From assembly GCF_016599855.1 (NCBI RefSeq), contig NZ_CP067041.1:5580001-5644000 (forward strand): 64,000 bases of DNA, read 5' to 3'. Made by a program: the position numbers and the translations under genes. Below, piece after piece: positions 45,246 through 53,068 of the stretch. Source of the DNA: Bradyrhizobium diazoefficiens (GTDB taxonomy: Bacteria; Pseudomonadota; Alphaproteobacteria; Rhizobiales; Xanthobacteraceae). The stretch's first letter is position 1. Each line of letters starts with the position of its first letter. Under the pieces are notes generated by a model. The model did not search any database. It saw only the letters and a program-made list of their open reading frames with translations, and had not been told where the DNA came from.

Positions 45246-45818
45246 TCAAAGACGCCCTTCCCGATCCGGACCGTCGTCGCGGTCGCCGCCGCGGAAGTGG
45301 TCCATGCCACGCTCCATCATGCGGTCCATGAAGTGGTGGCGCGGGCCGTCTTCGCCGCCGCCGAACGGGCCGCGGTGGCGGGTCAGCAGGGCGAGGCGTC
45401 GCTTCTGGCCCTCGTCCAAGGTCTTGTAGAGGGGATCGGCGGCGTCCGCGATCTTCTTCAGGGCCGCCGAGCTCGCACCCATGTCGTCGGCGCGCTGGCG
45501 CAGGCGGGCGACCGGATCATCCGGCGTATCGTCATTGCCGGGGGCGGGGTTCATCCGCGCATTGGCGCGGTCGATGCGCAGCTTGGCGAAGTCGCGCACG
45601 GCGGCCTCGACCGGCGGCCACAGCTTCTCCTGATCGGCATTGAGCTTCAGCCCGGCATGGACGGCGGCGATCCGCGCGTCGACGAAGGCGGCGCGGTCCT
45701 CCGGGTTCATGCGGATGTGGCGGAAGTGCTCCATCCACGGGTGATGATATTGGGCATAGACCGCGCCCGAGCCGGCGATGCTGAGCACGGCGATGGCGGC
45801 GATGGTGAACTTTCTCAT
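45246..45818 (-). CDS. Spy/CpxP-like periplasmic protein (LTXXQ family)
   Basis: 190 residues with a signal peptide (RKFTIAAIAVLSIAGSGAVYA). The body is helical: RAAFVDARIAAVHAGLKLNADQEKLWPP, LRQRADDMGASSAALKKIAD and LDEGQKRRLALL, resembling the LTxxQ repeats of Spy/CpxP chaperone-like proteins. The C-terminus is a His/Arg/Gly/Asp-rich tail (HHFMDRMMERG, DRDDGPDRE) that might bind metal. The start at 45818 is preceded by AGAGG. In the family such proteins respond to envelope or metal stress. No two-component genes are adjacent. Confidence 0.8.
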   Translation of the reverse strand: MRKFTIAAIAVLSIAGSGAVYAQYHHPWMEHFRHIRMNPEDRAAFVDARIAAVHAGLKLNADQEKLWPPVEAAVRDFAKLRIDRANARMNPAPGNDDTPDDPVARLRQRADDMGASSAALKKIADAADPLYKTLDEGQKRRLALLTRHRGPFGGGEDGPRHHFMDRMMERGMDHFRGGDRDDGPDREGRL

Positions 45819-46032
45819 GCGAACCTCTTCTGGAAGGGTGCTCCTGAAGATGAGGGCCGCGGGGCTCGCGCGCAACTTACAACTTGGACAGGAAGCGCGT
45901 TCTAACCGAGATGTAACTCCCCTGAATATCCGTTCAGCCGGGATCGGTAATCATTTGCAACAGAGGGCTCCATGCAGCCGGCACGGAAGCCCTCTCATTC
46001 ACCGTTCGGTCAAATCTGTTCGTTGTACTGTC

Positions 46033-47037
46033 CTAATTGGTCGTGCTCCTGGCTTCCTTCTGGAATTCGTCTATCAACGGCTGACCGATGCGGCTTGCCG
46101 CTTCCTTGTAGACCGGCTCCATCGCCTTGCGCATTGCGTCATCCTGCTCCGGCGTAAGCTTGACGATTTCGCTCTTGCTGCTCTTCTTGATCTCGGCTAG
46201 CGCGGCGTCGTTTTCCTTTTGCGACTGCGCGTTGTTGAAGTCGGTCGCCTCCTTCATCGCCTTGGACAGCTGGTCGCGGATGTCGGCCGGCAGATCTTCC
46301 CAGAACTTCTTGTTCACGATCACGACGTAGCCGATGTAGCCGTGGTTGGTCTCGGTGATGTACTTCTGCACCTCGTGCATCTTCTGGGTGTAGATGTTCG
46401 ACCAGGTGTTCTCCTGGCCGTCGACCACGCCGGTCTGCAGCGCTTGGTAGACTTCCGAGAACGCCATCACCTGCGGCAGCGAGCCGAGTGCCTTGAACTG
46501 GGCCTGCAGCACGCGCGAGGACTGGATGCGGAATTTGACACCCTGATAATCGCTCGGTGCCACCAGCTTCTTGTTGGCGCTCATCTGCTTGAAGCCGTTG
46601 TCCCAATAGGCAAGGCCGGTGATGCCCTTCGGCTCGAGCAGCTTGAGCAGCTTTGCGCCGAGCGGGCCTTCCGTCACCTTCCGCAACGTCTTCAGGTCGG
46701 GAAGGATGTAGGGCAGATCGAACACCTCGAACTCGCGGATGCCGAGCGGGCCGAATTTCGAGTTGGACGGCGCCAGCATCTGCACGCTGCCGAGCTGCAG
46801 CGCCTCGAGCTCCTCCTTGTCCTTGTAGAGCGAGGAGTTCGGGTAAACCTCGATCTTGACCTTGCCGTTCGTGTATTTCTCGGCGAGCTCCTTGAACTTC
46901 TCGGACGCCTTGCCCTTCGGCGTATCGGCCGCGACGACGTGGCTGAATTTGATGATGATCGGTGATTGAGCCGACGCCGGCCCAGCCAAGCCAAGTGCCA
47001 GTCCCAAGATGGACGCGACGGCCGCGAAGGTGCGCAT
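46033..47037 (-). CDS. dctP: TRAP transporter substrate-binding protein DctP
   Basis: 334 residues with a signal peptide ending in GPASAQ. Family motifs are IIIKFSHVVAADTPKGKASE, GKVKIEVYPNSSLYKDKEEL, the arginine-containing FRIQSSRVLQAQFKALGS that binds carboxylates, and QTGVVDGQENTWSNIYTQK. It captures C4-dicarboxylates or similar acids in the periplasm. The dctQ and dctM membrane genes are not beside it, so it either works with a permease elsewhere or senses ligand for a kinase. It is flanked by unrelated genes. Confidence 0.92.
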   Translation of the reverse strand: MRTFAAVASILGLALGLAGPASAQSPIIIKFSHVVAADTPKGKASEKFKELAEKYTNGKVKIEVYPNSSLYKDKEELEALQLGSVQMLAPSNSKFGPLGIREFEVFDLPYILPDLKTLRKVTEGPLGAKLLKLLEPKGITGLAYWDNGFKQMSANKKLVAPSDYQGVKFRIQSSRVLQAQFKALGSLPQVMAFSEVYQALQTGVVDGQENTWSNIYTQKMHEVQKYITETNHGYIGYVVIVNKKFWEDLPADIRDQLSKAMKEATDFNNAQSQKENDAALAEIKKSSKSEIVKLTPEQDDAMRKAMEPVYKEAASRIGQPLIDEFQKEARSTTN

Positions 47038-47171
47038 GATGTCTCCCTTGTTGTTCTCTTGGGCTGCCCGATGTGGGCGCCTATCCTCAAGCCGGGAGCA
47101 TCAATAGCGGCTCGCGCATTGAGCCGCTATATTGGCCGTTAGCAGAGCAGCTATTCGCCGCAGATGCCACT

Positions 47172-47283
47172 GCGCCCCCTCTCCCGCTTGCGGGAGAGGG
47201 TTGGGGAGAGGGTATTTCCGCGTGGGACGATGCTCGCATCGCCCGGGACGCGTCGGCCTCTCCCGCAAGCGGGAGAGGCGAAG
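47172..47283. repeat. Dispersed palindromic intergenic repeat (CCTCTCCCGC type)
   Basis: Two 22-bp palindromes, CCTCTCCCGC-TT-GCGGGAGAGG (47178-47199) and CCTCTCCCGC-AA-GCGGGAGAGG (47257-47278), bracket about 57 bp containing a variant GGGGAGAGGG. This form is widespread between genes in many Bradyrhizobium-type genomes. It may act as a transcript-end stabiliser or weak terminator between dctP and leuA. Confidence 0.75.
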
Positions 47284-47303
47284 GCAACTCGCAGCCTCGC
47301 GTC

Positions 47304-48866
47304 TCAGCTCGCCGCAGCCGTCGTGACGGTGTCGCGCTGGCGCTTCATGACGATCTTGTTGAGTGCGCCGAGATAGGCCTTTGCGGACGCCACCAGCGTA
47401 TCCGGATCCGCCGCGCGGGCCGTCATCGCGCGTCCCTCCTGCGACAGCCGCACCGACACTTCCGCCTGCGCGTCGGTGCCTTCGGTGACAGCGTGGACCT
47501 GATACAGCTCGAGCTTGGCCTCGTGCGGCACCAGGCGCTTGATGCAGTTGAACACCGCATCGACAGGACCGTTGCCCTCCGCTTCCTCGATCTTGATCTG
47601 GCCGTCGACGTCGAGCTTCATGGTCGCGCGCTGCGGGCCGTGGGTGCCGGCGATCACGGTCAGCGAGGTCAGCTTGATGCGGTCGTGCGAGGCCGCCATC
47701 TCCTCGTCGACCAGCGCCTCGATGTCCTCGTCGTAGATGTCCTTCTTGCGGTCGGCGAGCGCCTTCATCCGCGTGAACGCGTCTTCCAGCTGGTTCGGGC
47801 CGAGCTTGTAGCCCATCTCCTCCAGCTTGTGCACGAAGGCATGACGTCCCGAATGCTTGCCGAGCACCAGCGAGGACTGCTTCAGGCCGACCATTTCGGG
47901 CCGCATGATCTCGTAGGTGGAAGCGTCCTTCAGCACGCCGTCCTGATGGATGCCGCTCTCATGTGCAAAGGCATTCCGGCCGACGATGGCCTTGTTGTAT
48001 TGCACCGGGAACGAGGTCGCCGCCGACACCAGCTTCGAGGCGCGGGTGAGCTGCGTGGTGTCGATCTTGTTCCAGTACGGGAATTTGTCGTTGCGCACGT
48101 TGATCGCCATCACGATCTCTTCGAGCGCGGCGTTGCCGGCGCGCTCGCCGATACCGTTGATGGTGCACTCGACCTGGCGCGCGCCGCCGACGACGCCGGC
48201 GAGCGAATTCGCCACCGCCATGCCGAGATCGTTATGGCAGTGCACGGAGAACACCGCCTTGTCGGAGTTCGGCACGCGCTCGATCAGCGTCTTCATGAAG
48301 TGGGTGTATTCCTCCGGCACCGTGTAGCCGACGGTGTCGGGGATGTTCACCGTGGTGGCGCCGGCCTTGATGACGGCTTCGACGATACGGCACAGATAGT
48401 CCATCTCGCTGCGGGTGCCGTCCTCGGCCGACCATTCGACGTCGTCGATCTGGTTTCGCGCGCGCGCGACCATAGCAACCGAGGTCTCGATCACCTGCTC
48501 CGGCGTCTTGTTCAGCTTCACCCGCATGTGCAGCGGCGAAGTCGCGATCACGGTGTGGACGCGGCCGCGTTTTGCAAATTTCACCGCTTCAGCGCAGCGG
48601 TCGATGTCGGCCGGGTGCGCACGCGACAGGCCGGCGATCACGGCGTTCTTGGAGCGGCGGGCTATCTCGCTCACAGCCTGGAAGTCGCCTTCGGAGGTGA
48701 TGGGGAAACCGGCCTCGATGACGTCGACGCCCATATCATCCAGCAGCTCGGCGACCTCGAGCTTCTCCTCGAAGGTCATGGTGGCGCCGGGACACTGCTC
48801 GCCGTCGCGCAGCGTGGTGTCGAAAACGATAACGCGGTCCTTGTCGGACTTGTTCGCGGGGGCCAT
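47304..48866 (-). CDS. leuA: 2-isopropylmalate synthase
   Basis: 520 residues. The N-terminal TIM barrel contains FDTTLRDGEQCPGATM (acetyl-CoA/metal site), EAGFPITSEGDFQAV and the metal-binding VHCHNDLGMAVANS; GIGERAGNAALEEIVMA and HESGIHQDGVLKD follow. The C-terminal regulatory domain from about residue 390 (TSLTVIAGTHGPQRATMKLD) is the leucine-feedback module. It commits 2-oxoisovalerate plus acetyl-CoA to leucine synthesis. The ATG at 48866 follows AAAAGG. A short leucine-rich frame and competing hairpins precede it (see 48891-49096), suggesting regulation by leucine supply. Confidence 0.96.
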   Translation of the reverse strand: MAPANKSDKDRVIVFDTTLRDGEQCPGATMTFEEKLEVAELLDDMGVDVIEAGFPITSEGDFQAVSEIARRSKNAVIAGLSRAHPADIDRCAEAVKFAKRGRVHTVIATSPLHMRVKLNKTPEQVIETSVAMVARARNQIDDVEWSAEDGTRSEMDYLCRIVEAVIKAGATTVNIPDTVGYTVPEEYTHFMKTLIERVPNSDKAVFSVHCHNDLGMAVANSLAGVVGGARQVECTINGIGERAGNAALEEIVMAINVRNDKFPYWNKIDTTQLTRASKLVSAATSFPVQYNKAIVGRNAFAHESGIHQDGVLKDASTYEIMRPEMVGLKQSSLVLGKHSGRHAFVHKLEEMGYKLGPNQLEDAFTRMKALADRKKDIYDEDIEALVDEEMAASHDRIKLTSLTVIAGTHGPQRATMKLDVDGQIKIEEAEGNGPVDAVFNCIKRLVPHEAKLELYQVHAVTEGTDAQAEVSVRLSQEGRAMTARAADPDTLVASAKAYLGALNKIVMKRQRDTVTTAAAS

Positions 48867-48890
48867 TATCAAATTTCCTTTTGAGCTTTT

Positions 48891-48983
48891 GCGCCGTCAG
48901 TCTGCTGGGCGCTTGAGAGTGTCCGGTGATCTCGACCAACCCCTGAGCGCCCAGGCGCGTGGCGCCCAGCCGGCCCTCAGGGG
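48891..48983 (-). promoter_or_regulatory. Candidate leucine attenuator-like leader RNA of leuA
   Basis: Four segments can pair alternatively on the transcript. Segment 1 CCCCTGAG (48976-48983) pairs with CTCAGGGG (48940-48947). The overlapping CTGGGCGCT (48946-48954) pairs with segment 3 AGCGCCCAG (48905-48913). Segment 3 can instead pair through GCGCC with GGCGC (48891-48895). Segment 1 contains the stop codon of the upstream short frame. No U-run follows the last hairpin, so a classic intrinsic terminator is not shown. Confidence 0.45.
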
Positions 48984-49096
48984 CAAGTAAGAAGAAGCCC
49001 GCCAATCAGGAGGGTGGGCAGCAGCGCGGCCGGGATCGTGGCGGCGGCCAGAGCCACCTCCCCCGAAATCCCATCGATTTGGCCGCGAATGAGCAT
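48977..49096 (-). CDS. Putative leuA leader peptide, 39 aa, leucine-rich
   Basis: An ATG at 49096 preceded by AAGGG opens a 39-residue frame ending PTLLIGGLLLTCP. Nine of its residues are Leu, including three consecutive CTT codons at 48989-48997 close to the stop. A ribosome stalled there would cover segment 1 of the downstream hairpin set and free segment 2. It ends 110 nt before leuA. This is the arrangement expected for a leader peptide, but the hydrophobic sequence could also be a small membrane protein. Confidence 0.45.
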   Translation of the reverse strand: MLIRGQIDGISGEVALAAATIPAALLPTLLIGGLLLTCP

Positions 49097-49333
49097 TGCC
49101 AGACCCTTGAGCCACAAATCCTCGGTCAAAACCGTTGACGGTTCGTTGCCGGGAGGCTCGATGCGTCGTTTCTAAACGAGAAATGGCAGCGACCGCAACG
49201 CCAAAAGATGGTCAGGGAGACTGACCTACGACGGTCCTGTCCTGATGGCCGGAATAAGCGAAAATGCAGCCAAGAACTTGGTGTCGTCCTGGCTTTCGGC
49301 CGGGACGACAGCGGAGCAAGTAGCGCCAGTTGG

Positions 49334-50092
49334 CTAGAACAACGTCCCCTGCCCGTCATCCGCCGCCGCGCCTGCAACCTTCCGCGCGACCTTCTTCGAC
49401 TTCGGCGCTTCCGCCTCCATCTCTTCCGCGCTGATCGGCAAGAGCAGCTGCTCATCGTCATTGGCGACGCGGTTGACGCGGGTGGAGACCGGGTGCCAGG
49501 CGAATTCGCCGATGCGCGGGGCGGTGATCAGCGGCAGGATCGCATCGACCTCGTCGCTGCGAGAATCGAGCCAGCGCTCGAAATCGCGCGGGCTGATGGT
49601 GACGGGCACGCGGTCATGCAGCGCGGCGAGGTCCCCGCCTGCCGCCGCCGTGACGATCGCGACCGTGTCGAGTTCCTCGCCGTTCGGCCCGATCCAGGTC
49701 TCGAACACCGCGGCAAAGCCGAGCGGCGCGCCATCGGCGCGACGAATGAAGAACGGCTGCTTGCGGCCGTCGACCGCCTTCCATTCGTAATAGCCATCGG
49801 CCGGGATCAGCCCGCGCCGCCGGCGTATAGCTTTCTTGAACGCCGGCTTCTCCAGTACCGTCTCCGAGCGGGCGTTGATCAGCAACGTAAAGCCCCGGGG
49901 GTCCTTGACCCAGGCCGGCAACAGGCCCCAGCGCATCAGTCGGAAATGGCGGGCGCCATTCTCGACCAGGACGACCGGAATCGGTTGCGTCGGCGCGACA
50001 TTGTACCGGGACGGAAAATTCGGCTGCTCGATGTAGCCGAACAATTGCCGCAAAGCCTCGGGGGCCGAAGTAATGACGAAGCGTCCACACAT
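49334..50092 (-). CDS. SOS response-associated peptidase family protein (SRAP, YedK/HMCES-like)
   Basis: 252 residues. The catalytic cysteine is residue 2 (MCGRFVI), which becomes N-terminal after Met removal; the conserved Asn is in LLINARSET, the Glu in GLIPADGYYEWK and the His in LHDRVPV, so the active site is complete. YedK-type proteins form a covalent link with abasic sites in single-stranded DNA and protect them. The C-terminal 35 residues (MEAEAPKSKKVARKVAGAA) are a basic tail. Transcription is divergent from the 166-aa gene at 50156. Confidence 0.93.
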   Translation of the reverse strand: MCGRFVITSAPEALRQLFGYIEQPNFPSRYNVAPTQPIPVVLVENGARHFRLMRWGLLPAWVKDPRGFTLLINARSETVLEKPAFKKAIRRRRGLIPADGYYEWKAVDGRKQPFFIRRADGAPLGFAAVFETWIGPNGEELDTVAIVTAAAGGDLAALHDRVPVTISPRDFERWLDSRSDEVDAILPLITAPRIGEFAWHPVSTRVNRVANDDEQLLLPISAEEMEAEAPKSKKVARKVAGAAADDGQGTLF

Positions 50093-50155
50093 CCTTGCGC
50101 CACTATATAGGGTCCGTTCAGGTCCTTTTAACCCCGAACGTTAACACTGCGGCCG

Positions 50156-50656
50156 ATGAGCTCAATGGCCTCCCAACCCGCGCGAACGCAAGCACAGACG
50201 GGCCCTGAAGCCGCGGCCTGGGCGGAACGGCTGCGCGTGGCCAACATCAACCCGCGGACCGGGCTTGCCACCGACTATCTCAACCATTTCAATGAAGCCG
50301 TAATGCTTCTGGAAATGGTCCCCGACATGCCGGAATGCGCCGAGGACTTTTTGACCTGGTCGCCGCTATCCTATGCCGAGCATTTTACGGCGTCGAACTT
50401 CAAGGCACGGGATCTGGCGATCGAAGCCTATGAGAAGGCCGACCCATCCGTGCGGACCCAGTTCGACCACATCACCGACACCATGACCTCTATCCTGACA
50501 GCGGTGGGCACAGCCATGCGCGAGGTCGACAAGGACACGACCCGCGTTCGCCTGGCCGAGCAGGCGACGGCCTGGGTCAAGCCGCTGATCGCGGCCTGCG
50601 GCGGCATCATCAATGGCGGCGCGGAAGCCGACGTCGACACCATCATGGCGAATTGA
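50156..50656 (+). CDS. Conserved-looking cytosolic protein, 166 aa, unknown
   Basis: No signal peptide or membrane segment. The sequence is helical with ATDYLNHFNEAVMLLEMVPD, MPECAEDFLTWSPLSYAEHF and a long C-terminal helix region (ITDTMTSILTAVGTAMREVD). I recognise it as a type of protein common in rhizobial genomes, without assigned function. It precedes a NUDIX gene by 3 bp, so the two are almost certainly co-translated. Confidence 0.75.
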   Translation: MSSMASQPARTQAQTGPEAAAWAERLRVANINPRTGLATDYLNHFNEAVMLLEMVPDMPECAEDFLTWSPLSYAEHFTASNFKARDLAIEAYEKADPSVRTQFDHITDTMTSILTAVGTAMREVDKDTTRVRLAEQATAWVKPLIAACGGIINGGAEADVDTIMAN

Positions 50657-50659
50657 GGC

Positions 50660-51094
50660 ATGGTGTCCGTCACCCAGCCTACCCATCCCCAGATCGCGGT
50701 CAGTGTCGCGATTTTCCGCGATGGCAAGGTGCTTCTGACCCGCCGCGCCCGTTCGCCCGCCAAAGGATTCTATTCGCTGCCCGGCGGCCGGATCGAGTTC
50801 GGCGAATCGCTGCACCAAGCGCTGAGCCGCGAGGTGGACGAGGAGACCGGGCTCGATATCGAGATCGTCGGCCTGGCCGGCTGGCGTGAGGTGCTGCCAG
50901 CCGCACCCGGCGCCGGCCACTATCTCATCATGTCCTTCGCCGCCCGCTGGGTGGCCAGAGAACCGGCTTTGAACAACGAGCTCGACGATTACCGCTGGAT
51001 CGCCCCGGACGCGCTGGGCAGCCTCGGCGACCTCAAGCTGACCGGGGGCCTGGAGGAGATCATCCAGTCGGCCGCGCGCCTGATTGGTGCCTGA
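50660..51094 (+). CDS. NUDIX hydrolase
   Basis: 144 residues. The Nudix box is complete: GGRIEFGESLHQALSREVDE followed by ETGLDI, matching G-x5-E-x7-R-E-U-x-E-E-x-G-U. The N-terminal strand (IAVSVAIFRDGKVLLTRRAR) resembles ADP-ribose or nucleoside-diphosphate pyrophosphatases. It hydrolyses a nucleotide-linked substrate that cannot be named. It sits 3 bp downstream of the 166-aa gene and 47 bp upstream of the TIGR02301-type gene. Confidence 0.9.
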   Translation: MVSVTQPTHPQIAVSVAIFRDGKVLLTRRARSPAKGFYSLPGGRIEFGESLHQALSREVDEETGLDIEIVGLAGWREVLPAAPGAGHYLIMSFAARWVAREPALNNELDDYRWIAPDALGSLGDLKLTGGLEEIIQSAARLIGA

Positions 51095-51141
51095 CCGCCC
51101 CGCCTTGCGTCCTCCGCCCCGAGGGGGCATACAGCCCGCCG

Positions 51142-51519
51142 ATGTCGACGCGATTTCTGGCCATTTTTGCCTTGATTCTCGCCTGCGCTTCCGCGCCCGC
51201 CCGGGCCCAGGACGTGGCGGCGCCGTTTGATGCCGATTTGCAGCGGCTGGCCGAGATCCTCGGCGGGCTGCACTATCTGCGCGGCATCTGCGGGGCCAAC
51301 GAGGGCAACAAATGGCGCAGCGAGATGCAGGCGTTGATCGATGCCGAAACTCCCTCCGGCGAGCGCCGCACCCGTATGATCGCGGCCTTCAACCGCGGCT
51401 ATAACGGCTTTCAGCAGACCTACCGGAGCTGCACGCCGGCGGCGACGGTGGCGATCCGCCGTTATATCGAGGAAGGCTCGAAGATCTCGCGGGATTTGAC
51501 GGCGCGTTACGCGAACTAG
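51142..51519 (+). CDS. TIGR02301-family exported protein
   Basis: 125 residues with a signal peptide (LAIFALILACASAPARA). The core LAEILGGLHYLRGICGANEG and NKWRSEMQALIDAE, with FNRGYNGFQQTYRSCTPAA, identifies the TIGR02301 family of Alphaproteobacteria. Two cysteines probably form a disulfide. Function is unknown. It is third in the rightward trio with the 166-aa and NUDIX genes. Confidence 0.85.
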   Translation: MSTRFLAIFALILACASAPARAQDVAAPFDADLQRLAEILGGLHYLRGICGANEGNKWRSEMQALIDAETPSGERRTRMIAAFNRGYNGFQQTYRSCTPAATVAIRRYIEEGSKISRDLTARYAN

Positions 51520-51525
51520 GTTTCT

Positions 51526-51649
51526 CGTCATTCCGGCGCGCGACAAAGTCGCGAACTACGATGCGCAATTGCGCATCTGAGAATCCATCAGGCAGCAGAG
51601 TCGGTGGCGCGATGGATCGGGTTCGCGCTCGGCGCGCCCCGGAATGACA
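51526..51649. repeat. Dispersed repeat with inverted ends (CGTCATTCCGG type)
   Basis: Starts with CGTCATTCCGGCGCGCGAC and ends with CGCGCCCCGGAATGACAG, which are near-complementary. The same ends occur at 63379-63505, with shared internal GCGCAATTGCGCA and GAATCCATC. A non-coding, MITE-like element typical of this bacterial group. Confidence 0.8.
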
Positions 51650-51808
51650 GAGAGAGGCGACGCGAGCGCGATCTGGAACTCTCTCATCGCCTTTGTGCAC
51701 AGCCGTTAACCCTTCTTAAAGATGTGGCCTAGCGGGCGTTAATACGCGTGCTACACCTCTTCGTGCAGCGCATCGCCATGGATCGCGCCCCAGCCTTGAT
51801 CGAGTTTC

Positions 51809-52075
51809 ATGAGCCAGCCGATTTCCTACGCCCCCGCCCGCGCGCCGCTGCCCGATCACGAGCAGAAACAGGCCGCACTGAGCTACCTGAACGAGGCCTG
51901 GGCCGAAGCGCGTCATGACGGCGTCGATGGCGACTGCCTGGCCCAAGCGAGCCTATTTGCCGCGCTCGCCGAACTCGTCGGCACCTATGGCGAGGACGCG
52001 GTGGCGAAATTCGTCGAGGGTTTTCCGGCGCGCATCCGCAACGGCGAATTCTCGGTCAGCCTCGCAAGACAGTAA
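51809..52075 (+). CDS. Conserved-looking small protein, 88 aa, unknown
   Basis: ATG at 51809. The sequence is acidic and helical: DHEQKQAALSYLNEAWAEAR, CLAQASLFAALAELVGTYGE, AVAKFVEGFPARI. It looks like a stable cytosolic helical domain of a kind frequent in Bradyrhizobium. No catalytic motif. It follows the dispersed repeat and is convergent with the cupredoxin gene. Confidence 0.72.
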   Translation: MSQPISYAPARAPLPDHEQKQAALSYLNEAWAEARHDGVDGDCLAQASLFAALAELVGTYGEDAVAKFVEGFPARIRNGEFSVSLARQ

Positions 52076-52115
52076 GAACTGCCGAAAATCCCCGCCGCAC
52101 GCGCGGGACCATTCA

Positions 52116-52439
52116 TCACGGCGCGATCTTGAGCGTCGCTTTCATGTTGGGATGATAGCGGCAGTAGTACTCGACCGTTCCGGCTTTCTTAAGAACTAAC
52201 GTCGCCGACTTGTTCGGCGGCAGCGTGACGTCGAAATCGCCGTTCTGCGCGGTGGCTGTGTGGGCGAAGACGTCCTTGTTGATCCATGCGATGGTGTCCC
52301 CGACCTTTGCCGACACTTCAGCCGGTGAGATCACGAGATTCTCCATCGTGATCTCGATGATTGCCGCGTGCGCCGGGACAGCAATCGCCGCGAAAACAAG
52401 CGCTATAGCGATCGACGACAGCCGTCCCGACATCATCAT
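52116..52439 (-). CDS. Cupredoxin (amicyanin/plastocyanin-like copper protein)
   Basis: 107 residues with a signal peptide (IAIALVFAAIAVPAHA). Type 1 copper ligands are visible: His in DVFAHTATA, Cys and His in YYCRYHPNM, and the Met of the same motif. Length and spacing match amicyanin/pseudoazurin-like periplasmic electron carriers. The gene follows the DUF4142 gene by 7 bp on the same strand, so they share an operon, possibly under the sigma factor encoded upstream. Confidence 0.9.
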   Translation of the reverse strand: MMMSGRLSSIAIALVFAAIAVPAHAAIIEITMENLVISPAEVSAKVGDTIAWINKDVFAHTATAQNGDFDVTLPPNKSATLVLKKAGTVEYYCRYHPNMKATLKIAP

Positions 52440-52446
52440 GCGCTCC

Positions 52447-52980
52447 TTACTTCAGCTCGGCCGCGACGTGCTCGGCGTGCTGCTGATGGCCCTGAAAAAT
52501 CTTCAGGCCGGTCTGCAACAGGCTCTTCAGCTCGGCATTACTGGCGGACGGAATGAGCTGGGTCTCGAGCGCGCCGTTGACCGTCTTGTGGTAGGCGACC
52601 TCGTTCGCGACATAGGCCTTGTCGAACGCCGCACCGCTCAGCTTGTCGAGCTCGGCCAGTTTCTCACTCGCCTGCTTCGACAGCGCCTTGCTGGTGTCGT
52701 TGTCTTCAGGGGTGACGTTCAGCTTCTTGACCAGCGCCAGTGCCTGCTTGTTGACCGCCTCGTGGTCGCGCACCATGTCGTCGGCAAACGCCTTGACGTC
52801 CTTGTTCTTGGCTTTCTTCTGCGCCTGCTTGGCTGCGTTGATGTCGATGACGCCTGCGGTGTAGGCGATGTGGGCGATCTGCGGATCGGTGAGCTTGTCC
52901 GCGGCCCTCGCGCCTTGCAGCAGCGCAGGGCTGGACAACAGAACGGCTGCGGCGATCGCCGCGCTCCAACGAACGAACAT
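52447..52980 (-). CDS. DUF4142 exported protein
   Basis: 177 residues with a signal peptide (AAIAAAVLLSSPALLQGARA). The ferritin-like helical DUF4142 body is clear: HIAYTAGVIDINAAKQAQKK, VKAFADDMVRDHEAVNKQA and VANEVAYHKTVNGALETQL. Members are periplasmic and often found under stress sigma factors. It lies 88 bp downstream of the sigma gene and 7 bp upstream of the cupredoxin gene. Confidence 0.9.
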   Translation of the reverse strand: MFVRWSAAIAAAVLLSSPALLQGARAADKLTDPQIAHIAYTAGVIDINAAKQAQKKAKNKDVKAFADDMVRDHEAVNKQALALVKKLNVTPEDNDTSKALSKQASEKLAELDKLSGAAFDKAYVANEVAYHKTVNGALETQLIPSASNAELKSLLQTGLKIFQGHQQHAEHVAAELK

Positions 52981-53068
52981 GGTGTGACACTCCTGTGCTG
53001 CCGGACGTTCGCCGGCGTTGCTTCACAGGAATTGGATGGAAGTTTCGCGCAAACGTTCCCGACAAATT

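Noticed and set aside
47172..47283. Possible CRISPR-like array because of the repeated palindromes
   Set aside because: Only two palindromic units, no regular spacers and no cas genes; it fits a dispersed intergenic repeat.
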